Under the pieces are notes generated by a model, which was not told where the DNA came from, made no database searches, and worked only from the letters and a program-made list of their open reading frames with translations. DNA of 6,356 nt from Thiolapillus brandeum (GTDB lineage: Bacteria; Pseudomonadota; Gammaproteobacteria; Chromatiales; Chromatiaceae): the NCBI GenBank assembly GCA_011051425.1, contig DRLF01000093.1:1-6356 (forward strand), read 5' to 3'. Every line of letters starts with the position of its first letter. The stretch's first letter is position 1. This document shows, piece after piece, positions 1 to 5,511 of the stretch. Both the position numbers and the translations under genes were made by a program.

Positions 1-1
1 C

Positions 2-166
2 CTGGACAAAAAGGAAACCGCTGTCTGGGACAACAAGAAAAGAGCCTGGCAGATATTGCCTGAAGAATATCGCAAGCCCGCCATGCTGGGATTGCGCATC
101 GCGCGCAAGCAGGCGCCGCCTGACCTGATCAAGCTTCCCGTACCTGCACCGGAGACAGCCCAATGA
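2..166 (+). CDS. DUF3450 family protein, C-terminal fragment
   Basis: This open frame enters from the left edge and gives the last 54 residues of a protein ending in a TGA stop. The tail contains LPEEYRKPAMLGLRIARKQ followed by a PxP-rich end (LIKLPVPAPE), which I recognise as the C-terminus of DUF3450 proteins. These are predicted periplasmic, coiled-coil-rich proteins of unknown biochemical role, regularly encoded just upstream of ttpC-exbB2-exbD2-tonB2 in gammaproteobacteria. The stop overlaps the start of the next gene in an ATGA arrangement, so the two are probably translationally coupled. The N-terminus, signal peptide and coiled coil lie outside the window. The family call rests on a short tail plus gene context and is fairly secure; no function can be read from the fragment itself. 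Confidence 0.8.
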   Translation: MDKKETAVWDNKKRAWQILPEEYRKPAMLGLRIARKQAPPDLIKLPVPAPETAQ

Positions 167-1509
167 AAAAAACAAGAATGATACTGGTTCTGCTGTTTGC
201 CGCGCTGTTTTCCACTACCGCCTTTTCTGCGCAAAGCCTTGACTCCCTGCTGAAGGAGGTCAAGCAGGCCAAGGCGGAAGAAGCTCGCATGAACAAGCAG
301 CGGGAAGCGGAATTCCTCAAAGACAAGAAAAAGCAGGCACAGCTGCTGGCCAATGCAAAGGCCAAACTGGCGGCCGAGAAGGCACGGGGCGAGCAACTCA
401 AGAAGCAGTTCGATGAAAACGAACAGAAGCTTGCAGAAGCGGAAGAGACGCTGGAACGGCGTCAGGGCAACCTGGGTGAGTTGTTTGGTGTCGTACGCCA
501 GGTAGCTGGTGATGTGGCCGGCGTTCTCGATGCCTCCCTGGTCTCCGCCCAGTATCCCGGTCGCACCAAGGAACTGGTGCGCATGAGCAACGAGAAAAAG
601 CTGCCATCCATACCCGAGCTGGAAGAGCTCTGGTACCAGATGCAGCACGAAATGACCGAGTCCGGCAAGGTCGTGAAATACAAGGATGCGGTAGTCGCCG
701 TGGACGGCACCGAGAGCCAGCAGGAAGTGGTGCGCGTTGGCGTGTTCAACGCCGTTTCCAATGGCAAGTTCCTCCGTTATCTGACAGAGACCGATCAGCT
801 CATCATCCTGCCCCGCCAGCCTGCCGCCCGCTTTACACGCCTGGCGAAAGGGCTGCAGGAAGCGACCAGTGGCATCGTGCCTATGGCGGTCGATCCGTCA
901 CGCGGATCCATCCTGAACCTGTTGGTACAGGCGCCCGACCTGAAAGAACGTGTCGCTCAGGGAAAGGAAGTGGGCTACATTATCATCGGTCTGGCCATCT
1001 TCGGCTTCCTTCTCGCCCTGTACCGTTTCATTGCCTTGGGAATAACCAGTCTAAAAGTGCGCTCCCAGCTCAAGCATGCGGATACGCCCAAGAAGAACAA
1101 CCCTCTCGGAAGGGTGCTGCTGTCCTGGTATGACAACAAGGATGCAGATCTGGAAACACTGGAACGCAAGGTGGATGAAGCGGTTATCAAGGAGGTGCCC
1201 AAGCTGCAGCGCGGTCTTTCCATCCTGAAGATTCTCGCCGTCATCGCACCGCTGCTGGGGCTGCTGGGTACGGTCACCGGTATGATCCAGACTTTCCAGT
1301 CCATCACCCTGTTCGGTACGGGTGATCCCAAGCTCATGGCCGGTGGTATCTCCCAGGCCCTGATCACAACGGTGTTGGGTCTGATGGCGGCCATTCCCCT
1401 GACTTTCCTGCATGCCCTCGTTTCGGCGCGCAGCAAGGCGCTGGTGCAGGTGCTTGAAGAGCAGAGCGCAGGCATTATCGCACGCCATGCGGAGAAGCTT
1501 CACAGCTGA
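163..1509 (+). CDS. ttpC: TtpC-type MotA/TolQ/ExbB proton channel protein with periplasmic coiled-coil domain
   Basis: This 448-residue protein is about twice the usual ExbB length. Residues 1-23 look like a signal peptide (MKKTR, a hydrophobic stretch, then AFSA). Residues 25-105 are rich in Lys, Glu, Ala and Gln with heptad-like spacing, so probably a coiled coil; residues 106-265 form a further predicted periplasmic region. The ExbB-like module follows, with membrane segments near 271-293, 352-376 and 395-421 and the family signature APLLGLLGTVTGM at 362-374. The threonines matching E. coli ExbB T148 and T181 appear to be T370 and T403, while the position of E176 is Q398. In Vibrio, TtpC is required for TonB2-dependent but not TonB1-dependent iron uptake. 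The start overlaps the upstream stop and has a GGAG at 151-154, 8 nt before the ATG. It probably joins ExbB2 and ExbD2 in an inner-membrane motor and reaches into the periplasm. Confidence 0.88.
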   Translation: MKKTRMILVLLFAALFSTTAFSAQSLDSLLKEVKQAKAEEARMNKQREAEFLKDKKKQAQLLANAKAKLAAEKARGEQLKKQFDENEQKLAEAEETLERRQGNLGELFGVVRQVAGDVAGVLDASLVSAQYPGRTKELVRMSNEKKLPSIPELEELWYQMQHEMTESGKVVKYKDAVVAVDGTESQQEVVRVGVFNAVSNGKFLRYLTETDQLIILPRQPAARFTRLAKGLQEATSGIVPMAVDPSRGSILNLLVQAPDLKERVAQGKEVGYIIIGLAIFGFLLALYRFIALGITSLKVRSQLKHADTPKKNNPLGRVLLSWYDNKDADLETLERKVDEAVIKEVPKLQRGLSILKILAVIAPLLGLLGTVTGMIQTFQSITLFGTGDPKLMAGGISQALITTVLGLMAAIPLTFLHALVSARSKALVQVLEEQSAGIIARHAEKLHS

Positions 1510-1511
1510 CC

Positions 1512-2069
1512 ATGAATATCAAGTACGCACTCATCGGGGTACTCGAGAGCATCCGTGATTTCATGGAAGCAGGGGGGCCGGTGCTGTGGATCATTCTGGT
1601 CACAGCCTTCCTCATGTGGATACTGATCATCGAGCGTTACTGGTTTATCCGGCTGACCTATCCCGGCCTGGTAAAGGCTGCGGTCAGGCAGTGGGATGAG
1701 CGCAAGGATCACCATACCTGGTATGCACACCGTATTCGCGATGAGCTGATCTCACGCGTCTCCGCCCAGCTGCACCGGGGCCTGATACTGCTGAACACGC
1801 TGGTGGCACTGTGTCCGCTGATGGGGCTGCTGGGTACGGTATTCGGCATGGTGCAGGTGTTCGATATCATGGCCATCACCGGCAGCGGCAATGCCCGCCT
1901 GATGGCTTCCGGCATCTCCATGGCAACCATTCCCACCATGGCGGGCATGGTTGTTGCGCTGTCCGGGCTGTATTTCAGCGCCCGGTTAAAATTTCATGCA
2001 GACTATCTGACGCAAATGGCGGCGGATAACCTGCACATTTCCGATACGAAAGCGGTGAAGAAAAAATGA
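1512..2069 (+). CDS. exbB2: ExbB2, MotA/TolQ/ExbB proton channel subunit
   Basis: This 185-residue protein has the short ExbB architecture. Membrane segments lie near 22-41, 91-118 and 134-157, with a cytoplasmic region between the first two. The signature CPLMGLLGTVFGM (101-113) and a GISMATIPTMAGM segment in the third helix identify the MotA/TolQ/ExbB family. T109 and T142 match the pore threonines of E. coli ExbB (T148, T181), but the position of its third-helix glutamate (E176) is M137. ExbB forms the oligomeric ring around ExbD that converts proton motive force into movement of TonB. The gene starts 2 nt after the ttpC stop without a well-placed Shine-Dalgarno (the nearest GGAG is 16 nt away), so translation probably depends on coupling to ttpC. 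The symbol reflects the TonB2-type gene order. Confidence 0.9.
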   Translation: MNIKYALIGVLESIRDFMEAGGPVLWIILVTAFLMWILIIERYWFIRLTYPGLVKAAVRQWDERKDHHTWYAHRIRDELISRVSAQLHRGLILLNTLVALCPLMGLLGTVFGMVQVFDIMAITGSGNARLMASGISMATIPTMAGMVVALSGLYFSARLKFHADYLTQMAADNLHISDTKAVKKK

Positions 2070-2467
2070 GACGCAGATACTGTCAAGATGACGATGAAGC
2101 AACCATTGACCTGACGCCCCTGATGGACATCGTGTTCATCATGCTGATCTTCTTTATCGTGACCACGTCTTTCATCAAGGAGTCCGGCGTCGATGTGAAC
2201 CGGCCCAGCGCCAACACGGCCGAGCGTAAGGAACATGGCAATATTCTCATCGCTATCACGGCCAACGATGAAATCTGGATGGACAAACGGCCCGTGGACA
2301 TTCGCGCCGTGCGCGCCAATGTGGAGCGGCTGAAGGCAGAAAGCCCGGAGGCTTCCGTAGTCATCCAGGCGGACAAGGATTCCAAGAATGGCCTGCTGGT
2401 GCAGGTCATGGATCAGGTGCATCTGGCGGGCATACTGAACATCTCCATCGCGGCGGTCAAGGACTGA
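2066..2467 (+). CDS. exbD2: ExbD2, ExbD/TolR family proton channel subunit
   Basis: This 133-residue protein has the standard ExbD/TolR layout: a short cytoplasmic N-terminus with an acidic patch (DDDE, 8-11), one membrane helix (about 19-38) and a periplasmic domain. The signature IDLTPLMDIVFIMLIFF holds D21, which matches the essential proton-carrying aspartate D25 of E. coli ExbD. The segment SVVIQADKD in the periplasmic domain is also typical of the family. Its start overlaps the exbB2 stop (ATGA), consistent with coupled translation of the two motor subunits. It would sit inside the ExbB2 ring and relay proton flow to TonB2. Length and motifs are ordinary, with no sign of damage. Confidence 0.93.
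   Translation: MRRRYCQDDDEATIDLTPLMDIVFIMLIFFIVTTSFIKESGVDVNRPSANTAERKEHGNILIAITANDEIWMDKRPVDIRAVRANVERLKAESPEASVVIQADKDSKNGLLVQVMDQVHLAGILNISIAAVKD
2459..2463 (+). promoter_or_regulatory. Ribosome binding site of tonB2
   Basis: AAGGA lies 5 nt before the ATG at 2469, inside the last codons of exbD2. It supports this start, which falls 1 nt after the exbD2 stop. Confidence 0.65.
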
Positions 2468-2468
2468 C

Positions 2469-3110
2469 ATGCTGCTGCGCCTGCCCTTTGCCATCCTTCT
2501 GGCGGCGCTGGTATCCCTGGCGCTGTTTTATGCCATGTACTTTATGATCAGCCAGGGCAAGGGTGATCTCAACAAGGCAGCGGATTACTCCGTGGTTGAT
2601 TTCGTGCGCCTCAAGCACGATTCAGAAACCCGGGTGAAGAAACGGGTTATCCCCAAGAAACCGCCGCTGCCGAAAACACCGCCACCGCCGCCTGAACTGC
2701 AGGTGGAACAGAACGATGCCGTGGCCATGCCCAACCTGCAGATGGACATGCCCCGTCTGTCCACTTCCGGCGTGGCGGGTGGACCCTTTATCGGCGGCGT
2801 TGGCCGTGGTGGCACCGGTGTCTCCCAGGGGGACGGTGATCTGATTCCTCTGGTGAAGATCGCACCGCGCTATCCCCGCAAGGCGGCTGTTGCTGGCAAG
2901 GAAGGCTGGGTGAAAGTGGAATTCACGGTGACCGAGCTGGGGACGGTTACCGATGTGAAAGTGCTGGATTCAAAACCCAGGCGCCTGTTTGACCGCGCCG
3001 CCAAGAAAGCCATCCTGAAATGGAAGTTCAAGCCCCGCGTCGTGGATGGCAAGCCCGTGGCGCGCCGTGCGATACAGGTGATCGAGTTCAAGCTGGCGGA
3101 GGACGAGTGA
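2469..3110 (+). CDS. tonB2: TonB2-type energy transducer
   Basis: This 213-residue protein has an N-terminal membrane anchor (about 4-27). A short basic and proline-rich stretch follows (KKRVIPKKPPLPKTPPPPP, 57-75), then a glycine-rich linker (101-121) and a C-terminal TonB domain (about 122-213). The domain has the APRYPRKA motif (132-139), EGWVKVEFTV (145-154) and a terminal strand IQVIEFKL. TonB spans the periplasm and pulls on TonB-dependent outer-membrane receptors using energy from ExbB/ExbD. The proline-rich region is much shorter than in E. coli TonB, as in Vibrio TonB2 proteins. The anchor contains S16 but no histidine matching the functionally critical H20 of E. coli TonB. The gene follows exbD2 after 1 nt and its stop shares a base with the next start. 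The substrate cannot be inferred because no receptor gene is present. Confidence 0.9.
   Translation: MLLRLPFAILLAALVSLALFYAMYFMISQGKGDLNKAADYSVVDFVRLKHDSETRVKKRVIPKKPPLPKTPPPPPELQVEQNDAVAMPNLQMDMPRLSTSGVAGGPFIGGVGRGGTGVSQGDGDLIPLVKIAPRYPRKAAVAGKEGWVKVEFTVTELGTVTDVKVLDSKPRRLFDRAAKKAILKWKFKPRVVDGKPVARRAIQVIEFKLAEDE
3098..3102 (+). promoter_or_regulatory. Ribosome binding site of the TPR gene
   Basis: GGAGG, 7 nt before the ATG at 3110, is the strongest Shine-Dalgarno in the operon. It decides the start at 3110 over an in-frame ATG at 3020 that would extend the protein into tonB2. The protein from 3110 begins directly with a signal peptide, which agrees. Confidence 0.75.
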
Positions 3111-4300
3111 TGAAGGCGCTGAGAGCATTATTTCTGCTGCTGTTGCTCCTGATGGCCTCCCAGGCGTTCACCGCGACTCTGAGTGAACGCACCTACAAAC
3201 GCCTGACCGCCATCCACGAACTCATGGGGGAGAACAAGTACAGCGAAGCGCTGAAACGCCTGGATGATCTTCTGCCCAGGGTGCGCAAGCACAAGTATGA
3301 ATATGCCACCATCATGCAGACCTACGGGTTTGCCTATGCTGCGCAGGACAAATACAGAAAGGCCATCGAGGCGTTCAATGAGGCGCTGAATACAGAAGCC
3401 CTGCCGGATCAGGTGCAGCAGAGCATGCGCTACAACTTGGCCCAGCTGTACGCGGCGGTACCGGACTGGAAATCCGCCGCCAGGGCCTATGAACAATGGT
3501 TGGCGTCCGCAGAGAAACCTTCCGCCGACAGCTATGCTTTCGGTGCCACCATCTACGCCCAGCTCAAGCAGTATGGCAAGGCCATTCCCAAGATCAGGAA
3601 GGCCATTTCCATGACAGGCAAACCGCGGGAAAACTGGTATCAGCTGCTGCTGTCCATGCTGTACCAGAAGAAGCAATATGCCGAGGCGGCCAATGTACTG
3701 GAATCCATGGTCGCTTTCTGGCCCGAAAAAAAGCAGTACTGGAAGCAGCTGTCCGGCGTGTATTTCACGTTGAAGAAAAACCGCCGTTCCCTGGCGGTGC
3801 TGGAGCTGGCGCACAAGCAGGGTTTCCTGGAGAAAGAGCGCGAGCTCATGAACCTGGTCAACATGTACCTGCTGCAGAACATTCCCTACAAGGCGGCCAG
3901 GATCCTGGAGAAGGAGATGAAAGCCGGGCGTATCGCGCGCACGGGCAAGAACCTGCAAAAGCTGGGCGAAGCCTGGATGCGCGCCAAGGAAACGGACGAA
4001 GCCCTCAGGGACCTGCAGGCCGCCGCCCAAGAGCAGCAAAAGGGCGTGCTGTTCCTGCGTCTGGCCCAGTTGTACACCGACAAGGAGAACTGGTCCAAGG
4101 TGATCGAGTTGACCAACAAGGCCCTGTCGGCAGGCGGCCTGAAGCATCCCGGAGATGCCTTCATGCTCAGGGGCATGGCGCAGTACGAAACCGGCAAGAG
4201 GCAGGCAGCGCTGATGAGTTTTTCCAAGGCCAGCAAGTATGCCAAGTCCAAGCATCAGGCGAACCAGTGGATCGCCCATATCAAGAGCGGCGGCGTATAA
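3110..4300 (+). CDS. Secreted tetratricopeptide-repeat protein of the TonB2 cluster
   Basis: This 396-residue protein begins with a clear signal peptide (MKALRA, a run of leucines, then SQAFTA; probable cleavage near residue 22). The rest is almost entirely helical repeats of TPR type, recognisable from patterns such as the segment around YGFAYAAQDKYRKAIEAFNEAL and from YNLAQLYAAVPDWKSAARAYEQWL. Later repeats include LAQLYTDKENWSKVIEL and LRGMAQYETGKRQAALMSF. By eye there are about eight or nine repeats. TPR proteins act as protein-interaction scaffolds; export suggests the periplasm, and no lipobox cysteine is visible. The start shares one base with the tonB2 stop and has a strong GGAGG, so it belongs to the operon. 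A TPR gene at this position is recurrent in such clusters, suggesting a role with TonB2 or TtpC, but its partner cannot be named from the sequence. Confidence 0.85.
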   Translation: MKALRALFLLLLLLMASQAFTATLSERTYKRLTAIHELMGENKYSEALKRLDDLLPRVRKHKYEYATIMQTYGFAYAAQDKYRKAIEAFNEALNTEALPDQVQQSMRYNLAQLYAAVPDWKSAARAYEQWLASAEKPSADSYAFGATIYAQLKQYGKAIPKIRKAISMTGKPRENWYQLLLSMLYQKKQYAEAANVLESMVAFWPEKKQYWKQLSGVYFTLKKNRRSLAVLELAHKQGFLEKERELMNLVNMYLLQNIPYKAARILEKEMKAGRIARTGKNLQKLGEAWMRAKETDEALRDLQAAAQEQQKGVLFLRLAQLYTDKENWSKVIELTNKALSAGGLKHPGDAFMLRGMAQYETGKRQAALMSFSKASKYAKSKHQANQWIAHIKSGGV

Positions 4301-4313
4301 GCCATAACAACCG

Positions 4314-4395
4314 GGTAGGATGCGGTGAGGCACGAACCGCATCAAGAGCCTGCCGGTGTATCCCGATGTGGTTCGCAGGCTCACCATATCCTACC
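4314..4395. repeat. Paired inverted palindromic repeats (REP/BIME-like) after the tonB2 operon
   Basis: This intergenic stretch begins 13 nt after the TPR gene stop. Copy 1 (4315-4345) contains a perfect 8-bp stem, GATGCGGT (4319-4326) and ACCGCATC (4336-4343), around a 9-nt loop. Copy 2 (4365-4394) is the same element in inverted orientation with an imperfect stem (GATGTGGT/ACCATATC). The two arms also pair with each other: 4314-4329 is complementary to 4380-4395 at 14 of 16 positions. Nested inside is a perfect 8-bp inverted repeat, GAGCCTGC (4346-4353) and GCAGGCTC (4375-4382). The arrangement resembles paired REP elements. It could protect the 3' end of the operon mRNA or separate convergent transcripts; no T-tract marks a classical terminator. 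Confidence 0.85.
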
Positions 4396-4430
4396 AAATT
4401 CAGCCCTTGCGCAATGACCCCACAATACCC

Positions 4431-4461
4431 GTTGGATGCGGTGAGGCACAAACCACATCAA
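4431..4461. repeat. Third copy of the palindromic repeat
   Basis: This is a direct repeat of copy 1 (4315-4345) with 28 of 31 positions identical. Its palindrome arms are GATGCGGT (4435-4442) and ACCACATC (4452-4459), with one mismatch that becomes a G-U pair in RNA read from the minus strand. It ends 5 nt from the stop codon of the minus-strand oxidoreductase, so it would form a hairpin at the 3' end of that transcript. The 35 bp between it and the paired copies (4396-4430) show nothing recognisable. Confidence 0.8.
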
Positions 4462-4466
4462 TATGC

Positions 4467-5465
4467 TTAGCCAGTCATCAACACAAGTTTGCCCAATGTG
4501 TGTCCTTCTTCGATAAGCTGGTGCGCAGCAGGCGCATCCTCCAGTTCCAGTATCCTGCTCACTTTCACTTTCAGTTTTCCCTCGCTCATCCATTCGCCGC
4601 CCAGCCGCAGGATCTCGCCCTGGTGAGCCAGGGCATCTTCCAGGTCCTTCAGTGCAGGTGTCAGCATCAATGTGAACGCAATGCTCAGATTGCTGTTCCG
4701 GGCCAGTGAGGTGTCCAGCGCGTCTCCCGGGTCCAGCAGGGTAACGAGGGTGCCGTATTCCGCAAGCAGTGGAAGGGACTGGCGAAAAACCTCGGGTCCG
4801 ACGGTGTCGAATGCCAGGTCCACACCCCTGCCCCCGGTAGCCTCCATGACCGCTTTGTCGATGGTCTGTTCCCGGTAATTGATGACGGTATCTGCTCCCA
4901 GATCCGTCACGAAAGCTGCTTTTTCGCTGTCGCTGACGGTAGTGAGAACCCGGGCCCCCCGTATCTTCGCCAGCTGAATGGCAATATGTCCCACGCCTCC
5001 CGCGCCGGCATGGATCAGCACCGTCTGTCCTTCTTCCAGCCGTCCCCGGTCATACAGGGCTTCCCAGGCGGTGATCAGGGCCAGGGGGGTGGCGCCGGCT
5101 TCGGGGTAGCTCAGACGCAGCGGCAGAAACTCGGCGCGGTTTTCTTCCAGCACTGTGTACTGGGCGTAGTTGCCCTGCTCCCTCCCCAGTCCCCCGTGAC
5201 AGAACCACACCTTGTCCCCGGCCTGAAAACGGGAGACTTCTTCTCCCGTGGCGATGACTTCGCCGGCGCCATCACATCCGAGAATGGCGGGGGGTGTTGC
5301 GCCATAAAACAGGCCGCGCTGGCGCAGCTTGGTATCGATCGGGTTGATCCCGGCGGTTTGCAGTCTGACCTTGATCTGCGTGGGATGCTGAATTTCAGGT
5401 TCCGGTATTTCCCGGGTTTCCAGCACCGAGGGGCTGCCGGTTTCTGTCATGACTACGGCTTTCAT
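4467..5465 (-). CDS. Zinc-independent MDR superfamily NAD(P)H:quinone oxidoreductase-like protein
   Basis: This 332-residue protein belongs to the medium-chain dehydrogenase/reductase superfamily, quinone oxidoreductase branch. The N-terminal substrate domain carries GINPIDTK (39-46) and GCDGAGEV (63-70). These replace the Cys/His-containing catalytic-zinc motifs of alcohol dehydrogenases, so a catalytic zinc site is unlikely. The Rossmann nucleotide-binding loop is HAGAGGVGHIAIQLAK (152-167). Expected activity is NAD(P)H-dependent reduction of quinones, enones or similar electrophiles; the substrate cannot be told. The ATG at 5465 was chosen because AAGGAG lies 7 nt upstream and MKAVVM is the typical family N-terminus. 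An in-frame extension to 5708 runs through the divergent glycosylase gene and has no family character. The gene is convergent with the tonB2 operon and divergent from the glycosylase gene. Confidence 0.9.
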   Translation of the reverse strand: MKAVVMTETGSPSVLETREIPEPEIQHPTQIKVRLQTAGINPIDTKLRQRGLFYGATPPAILGCDGAGEVIATGEEVSRFQAGDKVWFCHGGLGREQGNYAQYTVLEENRAEFLPLRLSYPEAGATPLALITAWEALYDRGRLEEGQTVLIHAGAGGVGHIAIQLAKIRGARVLTTVSDSEKAAFVTDLGADTVINYREQTIDKAVMEATGGRGVDLAFDTVGPEVFRQSLPLLAEYGTLVTLLDPGDALDTSLARNSNLSIAFTLMLTPALKDLEDALAHQGEILRLGGEWMSEGKLKVKVSRILELEDAPAAHQLIEEGHTLGKLVLMTG

Positions 5466-5472
5466 GGAAATA

Positions 5473-5478
5473 CTCCTT
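5473..5478 (-). promoter_or_regulatory. Ribosome binding site of the oxidoreductase gene
   Basis: AAGGAG on the minus strand, 7 nt before the ATG at 5465, is a near-ideal Shine-Dalgarno and fixes that start. Confidence 0.8.
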
Positions 5479-5505
5479 ATCGGTAAAGCGATTTGCTGGT
5501 ATCTT
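5477..5505 (+). promoter_or_regulatory. Candidate promoter of the glycosylase gene, possibly leaderless
   Basis: TGGTATCTT (5497-5505) fits an extended -10 element (TG, one base, then TATCTT at 5500-5505). A weak -35 match, TTATCG (5477-5482), sits 17 bp upstream. The ATG at 5512 begins 6 nt after the -10 element, about where transcription would start, and no purine-rich Shine-Dalgarno precedes it. The candidate overlaps the ribosome binding site of the divergent gene. This is a by-eye match only. Confidence 0.4.
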
Positions 5506-5511
5506 CGCCCC

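Noticed and set aside
3020..3109. Upstream in-frame start for the TPR protein inside tonB2
   Set aside because: It would bury the signal peptide behind 30 Arg/Gly-rich residues; the start at 3110 has a strong GGAGG.
3128..4387. Long minus-strand open frame (419 codons) opposite the TPR gene
   Set aside because: It is antisense to a gene with a signal peptide, strong ribosome binding site and clear TPR repeats. Its Leu/Gly/Gln/His-rich composition matches no family I know and looks like a mirror of codon bias.
3496..4470. Plus-strand open frame of 324 codons overlapping the TPR gene in another frame
   Set aside because: Its composition is rich in Arg, Gln, Gly and Ala with no domain pattern, and it runs through the intergenic repeats. 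It is a frame shadow of the TPR gene.
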